Assembly (NCBI GenBank): GCA_016721245.1
Contig: JADKIQ010000007.1
Coordinates: forward strand, 124,001 to 188,000
Reading direction: 5' to 3'
Source of the DNA: Sphingobacteriales bacterium
Lineage (GTDB): Bacteria > Bacteroidota > Bacteroidia > Chitinophagales > JADIYW01
Length of the DNA stretch: 64,000 bases
Below are positions 32,565-42,645 of the stretch, one piece after another. Numbering within the stretch: position 1 is the stretch's first letter; each line of letters opens with the position of its first letter. The notes under the pieces were generated by a model that did no database searches, was not told the DNA's origin, and saw only the letters and a list, made by a program, of their open reading frames with translations. Made by a program: the position numbers and the translations under genes.

Positions 32565-33413
32565 TCACCTCACTCTCTTATAATATCGCGCATATTCCAC
32601 TTCAAAGGTATACGGGAATTTGGTGTAATCAATATCGCCACCGCCGCCGATGGGTGGAATGATGCCACCCATAGCCAGATTTAATTTGAGGTATTGTGCT
32701 TTCATCATCGGTTCCCAGTCAACACCCAAATCCTGTTTGGTGTACGTAACGTAATTGTTGTTATCTACAAAAAATTTGATTTGCGTACTATCCCACTCAA
32801 TCGCATAATTGTGAAACTGATTTGTAAAGAAATCAGTATTGAGTGATATATACGGCCAGTGTCGTTCTGCATATTTCGTACTGCCCTCCGCCTGCGTATA
32901 GATGCTGCCGAGCGCCACCACCGGCGCTTTGCCCACCCATTCCACAATATCTATCTCCCCGCATTTCGGCCACCCGACAATATAATCATTTACGCCCTTC
33001 ATCCAGATAGCCGGCCAGGTGCCACTGCCAAGGTGCGGCATCTTTGCACGTACTTCTATCAATCCATATTTAAATTCTTTTTTGCCGGATGTTTCTATAC
33101 TAGCTGATGTTACGGGATGTGCGTCAAATGAATCGTTGCGAGCCGTGATATGCAATACCCCGTTGCCTACGTTGCAGTTTTCTATTCTTGCATCGGTGTA
33201 ATACTGGGATTCGTTGTTCCGAACAAACCCTGTTTCATAATCCCATTTCGAGGAATCGGGCAGACCTGAATATTCAAATTCATCCGACCAGTCGAGTACA
33301 TACTGCTGACCGCGAATGGTGACAACTCCATTCTCTGAAGTGGTCTTATTCGTTTCTTTTGTACATGCTGCCATTAACCAAAAGCATACCAGATACTTCC
33401 ATTGATTTTTCAT
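32565..33413 (-). CDS. GH16 beta-glucanase-type lipoprotein
   Basis: 282 residues. Lipoprotein signal MKNQWKYLVCFWLMAAC (Cys 17). GH16 features: VLDWSDEFEYSGLPDSSKWDYETG at the N-terminus, SQYYTD, RAKMPHLGSGTWPAIWM, and the catalytic GEIDIVEWVG (nucleophile and acid/base Glu). Family members cleave beta-1,3 or beta-1,3/1,4 glucans such as laminarin; the exact substrate is not visible. Membrane-anchored, not a T9SS substrate. Convergent with cysN. Confidence 0.92.
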   Translation of the reverse strand: MKNQWKYLVCFWLMAACTKETNKTTSENGVVTIRGQQYVLDWSDEFEYSGLPDSSKWDYETGFVRNNESQYYTDARIENCNVGNGVLHITARNDSFDAHPVTSASIETSGKKEFKYGLIEVRAKMPHLGSGTWPAIWMKGVNDYIVGWPKCGEIDIVEWVGKAPVVALGSIYTQAEGSTKYAERHWPYISLNTDFFTNQFHNYAIEWDSTQIKFFVDNNNYVTYTKQDLGVDWEPMMKAQYLKLNLAMGGIIPPIGGGGDIDYTKFPYTFEVEYARYYKRVR

Positions 33414-33531
33414 AGTTTCATCTAAGATACTGCATACGTATTAATTTTTTTCCTCTATACATAAGAAAATAAAGTTCTGTTTACATAAGTACTTACACAT
33501 ATTTATCTCTGACATTTAGTAACTTCAATAG

Positions 33532-34182
33532 ATGAAGGAAATAAAAGACAATGAAGCTGCCTACCACAAAGTATATGAAAGTGGCTGGAAAGAGTTTTTT
33601 ATCAAGCAGCATTATTTGGTGCCTTTTGCTTTCTATTTACCCGTCTCTTTTTATTTGCTGTTCAAGTCTTTTGTGGTGAAACGCGTTTCTCTGCTGCATT
33701 TGCTCTGGATGATTCCGCTGATTTCCAAGTTCTGGGGATACCTGGAATATTTTCTGCACCAGAACGTGCTGCATGAAAACGAAGAACGAAAAATTGACGC
33801 CGGCACCATCCGTGAATTTCACGACATCCACCACAATTTTCCGAATGATCCTTTTCGTTTTGTGGTGCCGCTCTGGGCAAGCATTCCCAGCGGACTTGTT
33901 TTTTACAGCGTTTGCAAAACGGCATTGGGAAAAGAAAAAGGTGAAACGCTTTTCGGTCTGATGATTCTTTACTATTTATTTTACGAATTCACGCACATCT
34001 CCACACATAAGTATGATATCAAACATCCGTTTTTTGAAAAAATAAAAAAACATCACTTGAAACATCATTACCTCGACTCGGATAAAGGCTTCGGGTTTAC
34101 CACTACACACTGGGATGAAGTAAATGGTCTTGCATTTGCCAAAAATGCTAAGAAAAAACACGTTCAGAAACAGCCATCCTGA
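33532..34182 (+). CDS. Fatty acid hydroxylase superfamily membrane enzyme
   Basis: 216 residues. Two to three membrane helices and the complete diiron His set of the sterol desaturase/fatty acid hydroxylase family: EYFLHQNVLH, FHDIHHNFPND, FTHISTHKYD and KKHHLKHHYLD. Such enzymes hydroxylate lipids; sphingolipid or carotenoid substrates are common in Bacteroidota. Stand-alone gene; a possible link to the KDSR/CerR-like pair at 53-55 kb is only speculation. Confidence 0.88.
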   Translation: MKEIKDNEAAYHKVYESGWKEFFIKQHYLVPFAFYLPVSFYLLFKSFVVKRVSLLHLLWMIPLISKFWGYLEYFLHQNVLHENEERKIDAGTIREFHDIHHNFPNDPFRFVVPLWASIPSGLVFYSVCKTALGKEKGETLFGLMILYYLFYEFTHISTHKYDIKHPFFEKIKKHHLKHHYLDSDKGFGFTTTHWDEVNGLAFAKNAKKKHVQKQPS

Positions 34183-34241
34183 TTAATCAACTTATTTTAA
34201 AAAAATAATTGCCCGAATTAAAAATGACTGCCTTGATTTCC

Positions 34242-34249
34242 TATCTTTG
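34242..34249 (+). promoter_or_regulatory. -7 promoter element TATCTTTG for purK
   Basis: Perfect TAnnTTTG ending 3 bp before the first purK ATG (34253) and 6 bp before the second. Confidence 0.65.
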
Positions 34250-34252
34250 TAT

Positions 34253-35422
34253 ATGATGGAAACATCGAAGAAAATTTTCCCTACAATTGGTATTATTGGC
34301 GGTGGACAACTTGGCAAGATGTTCATCCAGAAGTCTTCGCAGTGGTCTGTTCCTGTAAATATACTGGACAGAGATGCAAGCTGCCCGGCCAGCGTATTAG
34401 CCAATCATCATATTGTCGGCAGCATTACAGACGGCAACGAGATTCAAAAATTAGCTGATATTTCCGATGTGCTCACCTGGGAAATTGAACATATAGATGT
34501 CGATAAATTAATTGAGTTACAGCAACAGGGAAAAACCATCATTCCCAATCCTGAGATTCTGAAGATTATTCAGGATAAAGGCAAACAGAAATTATTTTAC
34601 CAAAACAACAATATACCGACAGCGCCGTTTTTTATCGCTCAAAATAAAACGGAAGCAAAAGAAAAGCTGATACAGACGACCTTCCAAAAGATGGCAGTAA
34701 AAACCTGCACCGGCGGTTATGACGGGAAAGGTGTTTTTATCACAGACAGAAATGCTGTATTAGAAAATCCTGAGATTATTCCTTTTGACGGAGAACTGAT
34801 GGTGGAAGAATTTGTGCCGTGTAAAACGGAAATTGCGGTGCTGGTGGCACGCAACCGAAAAGGTGAATTAGCAGTATATCCGGCCATTGAAATGGAATTT
34901 GATCCGCAAAGCAATCTGGTTTCCTTTTTAATTTCACCGGCAAATATGCCTTTACATCTGGAACAACGGGCGGAACAGATTGCCTTACAGTGTGCGGAAG
35001 CCTTTGGCAGCGCGGGTTTATTTGCGGTAGAATTATTCTTATCGGAAGACGATGAATTGCTGGTGAATGAAATTGCACCTCGTCCGCACAATTCCGCCCA
35101 TCATACTATTGAAGGATTTTATACTTCCCAATACGAACAATTACTGCGTGTCTTATTAGATATGCCTTTAGGCTCCACGCATTTGAAAATGCCGTGTGCG
35201 ATGATTAACCTCGTAGGTCCGGAAACAGGAAATGGGAAATACAGGTTGAAATATTTTAATGAACTAAATACTTTATCCGGTGTGTATATTCATTTATACG
35301 GAAAGGAGGAAAGCAAACCTAACCGTAAACTTGGCCATATCACCATTGTACAACCATCGCTGGAAAAAGTATTGGAAATCACTCAAAAAGTCCGAACTTT
35401 AACAGAGATTGAAATTATATAA
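34253..35422 (+). CDS. purK: 5-(carboxyamino)imidazole ribonucleotide synthase
   Basis: About 389 residues, ATP-grasp enzyme of purine synthesis that carboxylates AIR to N5-CAIR. GIIGGGQLGKM opens the protein, CTGGYDGKGVF is the ATP-grasp glycine loop, VNEIAPRPHNSAHHTIEG the metal/phosphate block. The frame extends to a TTG at 34247 inside the promoter element; ATG 34253 or 34256 is the realistic start. Its product feeds PurE encoded 109 bp downstream on the same strand. Confidence 0.96.
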   Translation: MMETSKKIFPTIGIIGGGQLGKMFIQKSSQWSVPVNILDRDASCPASVLANHHIVGSITDGNEIQKLADISDVLTWEIEHIDVDKLIELQQQGKTIIPNPEILKIIQDKGKQKLFYQNNNIPTAPFFIAQNKTEAKEKLIQTTFQKMAVKTCTGGYDGKGVFITDRNAVLENPEIIPFDGELMVEEFVPCKTEIAVLVARNRKGELAVYPAIEMEFDPQSNLVSFLISPANMPLHLEQRAEQIALQCAEAFGSAGLFAVELFLSEDDELLVNEIAPRPHNSAHHTIEGFYTSQYEQLLRVLLDMPLGSTHLKMPCAMINLVGPETGNGKYRLKYFNELNTLSGVYIHLYGKEESKPNRKLGHITIVQPSLEKVLEITQKVRTLTEIEII

Positions 35423-35531
35423 CAGATTATTAGAACTAGGATATTTAGACATAAGGAAGAAAATATTAATGGTCAAACCATTTCTTCAATCATCTGAAAT
35501 TCCTGCATCTGAAAATCTAAACATCTAACCA

Positions 35532-36013
35532 ATGAAAAAAGTAGCCATCATCATGGGTTCCGACAGCGACTCACCGGTCATGCAGGAAGCCGCAAAAGTA
35601 CTGACCGAATTCGGAATAACTTTTGAATACACCATCATATCAGCGCACCGAACGCCGGAGCGCATGTACGACTTTGCACGCACAGCACATGAGCAGGGGT
35701 TGAAGTGATTATTGCAGGAGCCGGTGGTGCAGCGCATCTGCCGGGTATGGTGGCCGCCATTTCACCGCTGCCGGTCATTGGCGTTCCGGTGCAAAGCAAA
35801 AGTTTGAATGGTTTAGATTCGTTGTTGTCTATCGTGCAGATGCCGGGTGGTGTGCCGGTGGCAACGGTTGCCATCAATGGTGCAAAAAATGCTGGCATTT
35901 TAGCAGCGCAGATTTTGGCTACGCACGATAAAGAATTACTCCAAAAAGTAATGGAGTATAAAAAGAATCTGGAAAATGAAGTGATTGAAAAAACGAAAAC
36001 GTTTAAGCCATAA
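35532..36013 (+). pseudogene. purE: N5-CAIR mutase, one-base frameshift (probably intact gene)
   Basis: MKKVAIIMGSDSDSPVM starts the PurE fold (GSDSD active-site loop) and ISAHRTPERM (SAHR) follows. At the G4 run 35696-35699 the frame fails and a stop appears at 35707, but the next frame continues VIIAGAGGAAHLPGMVAA...QMPGGVPVATVAI... to 36013, the rest of PurE. One added G gives 161 codons, exactly the family length. PurE is nearly always needed for purine synthesis and lies next to purK, so the break is more likely a sequencing error than a real loss. Confidence 0.9.
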
Positions 36014-36014
36014 T

Positions 36015-36497
36015 ATGTCACGAGAATTATCATTTTACGAAAGACATAAACAAGAATTAATTGAAAAAGGTACAGATTGGAAACCAATCAATCAAGTTCA
36101 GCTAGAACTAATAAAAATCATTGAAAAAATTACGGAAACCCTAGAAGTATTAATAGAAACCGTTAATGATGATAATTTATTTGCAGATGCAAAAACCATT
36201 GATAATTATGTTTTTGAAAGCTACCAGACGACTGTAAAACTATGTAGTTGTTTAGATTGTGAAATGCATATCTTATACATGGAAAATGCTGCAATCATTC
36301 GCTACAATATGATTCAATTATACAATTTTATCGGAAGTATAAAAATGTTCTCTGAATATAAAGATGAAATCATCATTGAAAAAGATTATTTAACCGTATT
36401 AGCTGATGAACATAAAGAATTTAAAGAAACATTCATAAAATGGACATCTCATTTTGAAAAAGACGACATGACGGATGACTGGAATTTATTTAAATGA
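36015..36497 (+). CDS. Hypothetical protein, 160 residues
   Basis: Starts at ATG 36015, one base after the purE stop; the longer frame from 35985 would overlap purE, so I reject it. The product is predicted all-helical (long Glu/Lys/Ile-rich segments, IKIIEKITETLEVLIETV), cytosolic, without known motifs; CSCLDCEMH in the middle contains a clustered Cys pair that might bind metal. No function known. Strongly AT-rich compared with purK/purE. Confidence 0.65.
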   Translation: MSRELSFYERHKQELIEKGTDWKPINQVQLELIKIIEKITETLEVLIETVNDDNLFADAKTIDNYVFESYQTTVKLCSCLDCEMHILYMENAAIIRYNMIQLYNFIGSIKMFSEYKDEIIIEKDYLTVLADEHKEFKETFIKWTSHFEKDDMTDDWNLFK

Positions 36498-36500
36498 CAT

Positions 36501-37916
36501 TTAATTTCCTTTTCTATTCAACATTTCCAGAAACCATTCTTTATCCGGCAAATCCGCTACCTGTTCAATTTCATTTCTGAGTTTAAATTTCTTTGCCTTA
36601 GATACATCGATATGGGCATATAGTTTCTCGCTGAATTTTATGATATTTTTATATCGTTCCTTGTGATAACCAATCTTCTTTTGCCTGAACAGATACACCT
36701 TAAACGTATTGAGTAAACCAACTAACGCTTCGTATTCTTTAGTTTCAAAGTAGATTTTCACCAGCATGAATTTAGCCGCTAAATTCCACAAGGTATCGCT
36801 GTACTCAATGCTTAATAAAATCGGCATTGTTTTTTTATAATTTTTCTGGGTGAAATACAAACGCGCCTTGTTGAATGAAATCGTATTCTCTCTCGTCGAT
36901 TCATTCAGATATTCACCATACGCTTCGATAAAACCTTCTACTCCTTTAAAATCCTTCAGCTTTAGTCCTATAAAAACAACATTAGTGAAGGTAAAACGGC
37001 TGAGCTCGTTATTGTCTAAAAGGTATTTTTTATCTAAAGAGTGCAGGTATAACCTGTAGGCAGTTTCAGCAAAGAGCAATTCACTTGAATTTAATTTTTT
37101 TATACAGTGATTGATGCACAACAAAAAGATATCTTTGAGTTCATGTTCAGTAAAGCAAGACTCATATTTGTAAACGGCTTCGACACATTTTTTAAAATAA
37201 CTGTTTTCGTTAGTATTGGTTAGTGTTTTATAAGCATAGTAATAAATTTCAATTGCTGGCGTAAATGATAATTTTTCAGCTTCAATTTGCTCTAAAATAA
37301 AAGGCAAAAAAGCAAATGAATACTGTTGATTACTTACATTTTGATGCGTGATGGAAATACAGGTATATTTCAATATTTCAGCAGTAGTATATTGGTGAAT
37401 TGTATCTGAAATTTGTTGCAGATTAAACGATTTATCTCTTGAATTCTGGCTTAACAATTTAAACTGCTCTATTTCCAATTGTATAGACTCTAAATAAAAC
37501 ATAGCATCTAGCTTAGCCTGCCTTTGCTGTGTGTTTTTTATTTTATCAAAGACAACCTGAGCTTGTTCTAATAATTGATGTTGCTGCAAATTTTTAGCTA
37601 ATGCGATTTGCTGTTCATTTCTGTTCTTTATAAAATAAGAATAGGCTAAAAAATCTTCCAATGTTTGCGTGCAAAGCGACATTACGTGGCGCAATCTCAA
37701 GTCATCATAAACTCTATTTTTTGGATATAAATACGAAAATGCACGACTTTTTTGCAAAGTAACTGCAGAAAATGCCTTTCTGGAATCTAAAAACGAAATA
37801 AATTTTCGGACATCTTCATGAACATTTGCAATCGGAGATTCGATCCATTTACTCAGCAAGCGATGCTCTTCTTTACTAAGAGAAAGGTATATTTTTAACA
37901 ACTTGCTGTCCAACAT
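36501..37916 (-). CDS. Conserved hypothetical helical-repeat protein, 471 residues
   Basis: Starts MLDSKLLKIYLSLSKEEHRLLSKWIESP, then YPKNRVYDDLRLRHVMSLCTQTLEDFLAY, the opening I associate with a widespread uncharacterised Bacteroidota family of about 450-500 residues, followed by many amphipathic helical pairs resembling TPR-like solenoid repeats (e.g. ALVGLLNTFKVYLFRQKK). No signal peptide or catalytic motif; a scaffold or regulator is the natural guess. Divergent from the T9SS protein gene at 38165; convergent with the gene ending at 36497. Confidence 0.7.
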   Translation of the reverse strand: MLDSKLLKIYLSLSKEEHRLLSKWIESPIANVHEDVRKFISFLDSRKAFSAVTLQKSRAFSYLYPKNRVYDDLRLRHVMSLCTQTLEDFLAYSYFIKNRNEQQIALAKNLQQHQLLEQAQVVFDKIKNTQQRQAKLDAMFYLESIQLEIEQFKLLSQNSRDKSFNLQQISDTIHQYTTAEILKYTCISITHQNVSNQQYSFAFLPFILEQIEAEKLSFTPAIEIYYYAYKTLTNTNENSYFKKCVEAVYKYESCFTEHELKDIFLLCINHCIKKLNSSELLFAETAYRLYLHSLDKKYLLDNNELSRFTFTNVVFIGLKLKDFKGVEGFIEAYGEYLNESTRENTISFNKARLYFTQKNYKKTMPILLSIEYSDTLWNLAAKFMLVKIYFETKEYEALVGLLNTFKVYLFRQKKIGYHKERYKNIIKFSEKLYAHIDVSKAKKFKLRNEIEQVADLPDKEWFLEMLNRKGN

Positions 37917-38164
37917 ATGTGAAGTATTACTTTATAAATATAGACTATAATTATCGGACAAACTATAATTATTGTAATTTTTTATTGCAAGATTAGACTG
38001 CACATTTGTATCGTAAACAACTCTTAAAACAATACGCCATGAAAAATAACGCAAACTTGTACAGAACCAATGGAGATAAATTTATACCATACATGTATAA
38101 TGATATTAAATCTATACAAAATACTTCAGCAGCAAATAGATTCACTAACTTTAAACTACGTTAT

Positions 38165-41164
38165 ATGAAAACACTTTTAAAAATCAGTTTAGCTTTTATA
38201 CTATTTATAAGCTACAATAATTTATTTGCAAGTGGCTGGCAACAAAAGTTAGATTTAATCAACCCTAGTGACAGGGCAACAAACTCGGAAATTGAAATGA
38301 TGCCGAATGGCAATTGTTTAATTGCTACAAATTTTAATCAGCCTTGGGACACAGCAATATATTTACATCAATACAAAAAAGCAGACGGAGAAATCCTGTT
38401 GTTTAATATCAACTACGTTTCCAATAAGTATGTACAAAAAGTTCATGCCATAAAATACATTTCAGCTATTCAGAAATATATATTGATTTACGAAGAATAC
38501 ATACCCAACATTAGTGTTGGCATTTATTATCAAATTATCGAGTCATTTGAGCCATTTACAATACAGTCAAAACATGTATTATATGAATTCACAAATGACG
38601 ATTTGTACACAAGCAAATTAATTGTAACCGAAACAGACTCCACCATTGAAGCTGGATTTTCAACTACTAAAATTGACAATGTAAACAATCATGTCAGAGA
38701 TTCTATAAAATTTATCAGAGCACAAATTTCATTGTCAAATCTGGATACTCTTGCTCAAATGGATTCTGTTATCATTCCAAATAAATATTCTTCAACAAGT
38801 ATTCAAAATGCTTTATATACAATGAAAAAAGTGCAAGACGATTATATTTTGAATCTCAGTAACAATGACAATGGCAATTTATATTATGCAAAGTTAATAA
38901 AAGTGCATCCAGATTTAAGTTGGGATTCTTCTGTCGTTTATTTTCCGAATGGCTTTATTGCACCACAATTATTAGACAACGGAAATGTATTAATAAAAAC
39001 AGATTTTTTTAATAGCAATAGCTACACCAAAACCCGTGTTTATAATAGTGATTTAGACTACTTATTTACTATTGATTCCACATCAGCGACAGGTTTTGCA
39101 TCATTTTATATTGAACCTAGTGATAGGAAATTAATTAATTTAGAAGCAGGTTATTATCCTAATCAAACCACACAACCTGGTGAATATGGAATGACAAAAG
39201 AAATAATTGACATTACAAATCGCAAAGCATATCCAAAGGAAATATGGCATATTAATTATCCTGAAAATATTTCATATAGAAATTTTCAAGTCGTTTCGCA
39301 AACAACATTTAAAGATGGTTATGCTTATCTATTCGGATATGTAGCAAGTCCGAACAATAGAAATCTATATTTAATACAAATTGATTCTTTAGGAAATGTA
39401 TACAGCAACTTAATAAGAGGAAATGTGATAGGTGATATGAGTAATAATTGTTTACAAGACTCAGTAGATGTAAATTTGCGTCAAGTAACAGTTACTGCAA
39501 ATATTGATACCAATATATTATTTACGTCAACAGACAATTACGGAAATTATCAATTTGCAACAAATAGTGCTGGTGTTGTAAAGTTAGCACCAAGAAATAA
39601 TTTTAGATATCCATTGTGGCGATTAGGTAGCTGTAGCGATACTGCATTCGTTCAACTTTCAACTGCAGAAAATATAGATTCCGTCAACTTTAATTTCACG
39701 CCAACTATTATTTGCAGCAACTTAAATATTGGTGTTCAATTGCAACGTTTTCGTCATCTGGATGAAGTTATTTATTATTACATTGATTATTGCAACACAG
39801 GCACAAAAAATGCAAGTAATGTTTATATTGATATTACTGTTGATCCATTATTAATTGTCGACAATGCGTCAACAGATGGTGGCATTCCAATTAGTATTAG
39901 CGATTTAGGCAATCATCGTTATCGTCTGTTTGTCGGTTCGGCAGATATATTTGATTGCGGAAAACTGGTTATAAAACTGCATGAGGCACCGGAAGCAACT
40001 TTAAGCAGAACGGTTTGCATTCAGAGTCATATTTATCCGGATAGCGTTTGCGTGCAACCTGATTACAATGGTTCTATCATTGTTGCATCGGCAACCTGCT
40101 TAGGCGACAGTGTAGAATTGCAGTTAAAAAATAACGGTGCAGCCATGCAGCAGCCTAAAAAATATATTGTTATTGAAGATCAGGTCATAAGACGTGCAAA
40201 CAACTATCAGTTAGCGGTTAACGGCACCTTAACGGAAAAGTTTCCGGCGGATTCTGGAAAGACGTATCGCATTGTTGCCGAACAGGAAGATGATTTTCCA
40301 AGAGAATTAGGTGAAAAACATATTACCGCATTTATTGAAGGTTGTCGCCCAAATGCTCAAAGTCCTATTTCTACCGGAAATGTTCTGCCATTCTCCAATT
40401 ATAATGCACCATATCGTGCAACAGATTGCAAAATGATTGTCGGCAGTTTTGACCCGAATGCCAAAGAAGCCCTGCCATTCGGATACGGTGCACAACACTA
40501 CATTGAAGCAAATACGGATATTAATTACACGATTCAATTTCAAAATACAGGAAACGATACAGCATACGATATTATCATTGTTGATACGATTTCTAATACA
40601 CTGGATATAAACACCCTGATACCGCAGGTAAGCAGTCATCCTTATCGTTTTGAAAGAAGCGACAGTAACGTGGTGCGCTTTGTTTTTGATTCCATTTATC
40701 TGGTCGACAGCGTACACAACGAACCTTTATCACATGGTTTTGTGCAGTTTAGCATTCAGCAAAAACAAAACAATCCGATTGGTACAAAAATTTATAATAA
40801 TGCTTCCATTTATTTTGACAGAAATGAAGCAATCGTAACCAACACCGCGTTTCATACTATTGGAAAAGATTTCATTCAAATGCAATTAATCAGCTCCACA
40901 AAAAACACAAAGTTTAATGTAAAAGAAGTGACTATATTTCCGAATCCATTCAGGGAAAAGACGCAGATCATTATCGAATCCGATGAATTGAGAAATGCTG
41001 TGCTGATATTAATGAACCTGAACGGCCAACAAATAAAATCTATTCCGTCAAACAACAACAATATATTTACCATTTACCGGGACGATTTAGCAAACGGAAT
41101 GTATTTATTTAAAGTCTTAGAGAATGAGGAAATTGTGACTACCGGAAAACTAATTGCACAATAA
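38165..41164 (+). CDS. T9SS-exported surface protein with DUF7619-type repeats
   Basis: 999 residues from the ATG at 38165, which gives a proper signal peptide (MKTLLKISLAFILFISYNN..FA); the frame is open upstream to 38006 but would add 53 residues with no secretion signal. The N-terminal half is beta-rich and of unknown type; the second half contains SFDPNAKEA and IQFQNTGNDTAYDI, the signature of a repeat domain found before T9SS sorting domains, and the last ~85 residues are a type A sorting domain (FPNPFREKTQI...). Predicted cell-surface or secreted, function unknown. Followed by a terminator at 41201. Confidence 0.85.
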   Translation: MKTLLKISLAFILFISYNNLFASGWQQKLDLINPSDRATNSEIEMMPNGNCLIATNFNQPWDTAIYLHQYKKADGEILLFNINYVSNKYVQKVHAIKYISAIQKYILIYEEYIPNISVGIYYQIIESFEPFTIQSKHVLYEFTNDDLYTSKLIVTETDSTIEAGFSTTKIDNVNNHVRDSIKFIRAQISLSNLDTLAQMDSVIIPNKYSSTSIQNALYTMKKVQDDYILNLSNNDNGNLYYAKLIKVHPDLSWDSSVVYFPNGFIAPQLLDNGNVLIKTDFFNSNSYTKTRVYNSDLDYLFTIDSTSATGFASFYIEPSDRKLINLEAGYYPNQTTQPGEYGMTKEIIDITNRKAYPKEIWHINYPENISYRNFQVVSQTTFKDGYAYLFGYVASPNNRNLYLIQIDSLGNVYSNLIRGNVIGDMSNNCLQDSVDVNLRQVTVTANIDTNILFTSTDNYGNYQFATNSAGVVKLAPRNNFRYPLWRLGSCSDTAFVQLSTAENIDSVNFNFTPTIICSNLNIGVQLQRFRHLDEVIYYYIDYCNTGTKNASNVYIDITVDPLLIVDNASTDGGIPISISDLGNHRYRLFVGSADIFDCGKLVIKLHEAPEATLSRTVCIQSHIYPDSVCVQPDYNGSIIVASATCLGDSVELQLKNNGAAMQQPKKYIVIEDQVIRRANNYQLAVNGTLTEKFPADSGKTYRIVAEQEDDFPRELGEKHITAFIEGCRPNAQSPISTGNVLPFSNYNAPYRATDCKMIVGSFDPNAKEALPFGYGAQHYIEANTDINYTIQFQNTGNDTAYDIIIVDTISNTLDINTLIPQVSSHPYRFERSDSNVVRFVFDSIYLVDSVHNEPLSHGFVQFSIQQKQNNPIGTKIYNNASIYFDRNEAIVTNTAFHTIGKDFIQMQLISSTKNTKFNVKEVTIFPNPFREKTQIIIESDELRNAVLILMNLNGQQIKSIPSNNNNIFTIYRDDLANGMYLFKVLENEEIVTTGKLIAQ

Positions 41165-41200
41165 AAGTTTATAAAACCGAGTATTAAATGATTTTTTAAG

Positions 41201-41233
41201 CAGGAAGTGTTCAAATTGCACTTCCTGTTTTTT
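41201..41233 (+). terminator. Intrinsic terminator after the T9SS protein
   Basis: CAGGAAGTG (41201-41209) pairs with CACTTCCTG (41219-41227), followed by six T. Confidence 0.85.
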
Positions 41234-41954
41234 ATTTAATCAAATCACGAATCACCACACTCGCACACACACCGCCGAATGCAGCCGGCAGATAGGAAAT
41301 AGTACCATACGCTGATTTCTTATAATTCTTACCGTCTGTCAGAATCAGCGAATTTCTGTCCGGCAATTCCGTAGAAAATACCACCGGAATTCCTGTGTAG
41401 ATTTTTTCTTTTTTTAATCGCTTGCGCACCATTTTCACAAACACACAATTATACGTATTTGCCAAATCATCAACAGTTAATTTTGTTGGATCCATTTTTC
41501 CACCTGCGCCACCACTCATCACTATCTTCTTTTTTAAATCATACGCAGCTTTCAATAAATTTATTTTAGGTGTGATGCTATCTATGGCATCAATGATATA
41601 ATCATAATCATACAAACTAACAATCTCATATGCTTTTTCCGGTGAAAGAAATTCTTTCACTACATTCAATTCTATTTCAGGATTAATATCTTTTATACGT
41701 GCCGCCATCCAATCCGCCTTGCTCACACCGTGTGTGGACGACATGGCCGGCAATTGCCTGTTTCTGTTCGTTGGGTCTACTACATCTCCGTCTACAATCG
41801 TCATCTTGCCCACTCCCGAGCGCGCAATAAACTCAGCAGCAAACGAGCCGATACCACCAAGCCCGACAACCAGCACATGACTTTTGTTCAGTTTTGTTAG
41901 TTTTTCATCACCGATCAATGCGGTAGTTCTCGAAATCCAATGCTTGTCCTGCAT
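41232..41954 (-). CDS. tcdA: tRNA threonylcarbamoyladenosine dehydratase (ThiF/E1 family)
   Basis: 240 residues from the ATG at 41954 (MQDKHWISRTTALIG), the normal start of TcdA; the frame runs on to 42059 but the extra 35 codons overlap rnhB and contain the promoter. VVGLGGIGSFAAEFIARSGVG is the E1-type nucleotide loop, VDGDVVDPTNRNRQ follows. TcdA (CsdL) cyclises t6A on ANN-decoding tRNAs with ATP. It is divergent from rnhB, which starts 94 bp away. Confidence 0.9.
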   Translation of the reverse strand: MQDKHWISRTTALIGDEKLTKLNKSHVLVVGLGGIGSFAAEFIARSGVGKMTIVDGDVVDPTNRNRQLPAMSSTHGVSKADWMAARIKDINPEIELNVVKEFLSPEKAYEIVSLYDYDYIIDAIDSITPKINLLKAAYDLKKKIVMSGGAGGKMDPTKLTVDDLANTYNCVFVKMVRKRLKKEKIYTGIPVVFSTELPDRNSLILTDGKNYKKSAYGTISYLPAAFGGVCASVVIRDLIK

Positions 41955-41975
41955 CTTAATCTTTAATTTTACCCG

Positions 41976-41983
41976 CAAAGGTA
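41976..41983 (-). promoter_or_regulatory. -7 promoter element TACCTTTG for tcdA
   Basis: Perfect TAnnTTTG on the minus strand, 21 bp before the tcdA ATG. Confidence 0.6.
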
Positions 41984-42047
41984 ACAAAGTTTTTCTTTGT
42001 GTCTTTGTGTGAATATCAGGACAACTATTTAAATTGCACACCATTAC

Positions 42048-42644
42048 ATGTTGCAACATTTCAAATCCCCAAAAATCATCTGCGGTGTCGACGAGGCCGG
42101 GCGCGGTTGTATTGCCGGTCCCGTGGTGGCAGCAGCAGTTATTTTACCTAGAAATTTTAGACACGATTTTTTAAATGATTCCAAACAATTGACAGAAAAG
42201 CAACGCAATGAGCTAAAACCAATTATTGAAGCAAATGCACTTGCTTTTGGCATTGGTATTATCGACAATCATAAGGTTGACGAGGTTAATATCTTACAGG
42301 CCACCTATCTGGCGATGCATCAGGCTATAGAGCAACTAAAGAAAAAACCTGACCTACTAATTATTGACGGCAATCGTTTCAAACCATATAAAACAATAGA
42401 ACATCAAACCATCATCAAGGGTGACGGGAAATATATTGAAATTGCGGCTGCTTCCGTTTTAGCCAAAACATATCGTGATGAAATCATGGAAAAGCTGCAT
42501 GAAGAATTTCCGGATTATAACTGGCAAAAAAATAAAGGTTATCCAACCATTGAACACCGAAAAGCGGTGAAAGAATTTGGAAGTTGCGAATATCACAGAC
42601 AAACATTTCAACTATTAAAACCGGAACAACTGCGATTGTTTTAA
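42048..42644 (+). CDS. rnhB: Ribonuclease HII
   Basis: 198 residues. ICGVDEAGRGCIAGPVVAAAV contains the invariant DEAGRG and LLIIDGN the third acidic residue. It removes RNA from DNA:RNA hybrids and single ribonucleotides in DNA. Its stop lies 2 bp from the end of the convergent acyltransferase gene. Confidence 0.95.
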   Translation: MLQHFKSPKIICGVDEAGRGCIAGPVVAAAVILPRNFRHDFLNDSKQLTEKQRNELKPIIEANALAFGIGIIDNHKVDEVNILQATYLAMHQAIEQLKKKPDLLIIDGNRFKPYKTIEHQTIIKGDGKYIEIAAASVLAKTYRDEIMEKLHEEFPDYNWQKNKGYPTIEHRKAVKEFGSCEYHRQTFQLLKPEQLRLF

Positions 42645-42645
42645 G

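Noticed and set aside
35985..36014. Longer N-terminus of the 160-residue protein after purE
   Set aside because: Overlaps the 3' end of purE in another frame; the ATG at 36015 directly follows the purE stop.
38006..38164. Upstream extension of the T9SS protein gene to 38006
   Set aside because: Would place 53 polar residues before a clear signal peptide; the ATG at 38165 gives a proper secreted N-terminus.
41955..42059. Longer N-terminus of tcdA starting in rnhB
   Set aside because: Extension overlaps the rnhB start and contains the tcdA promoter element; MQDKHW at 41954 matches the family start.
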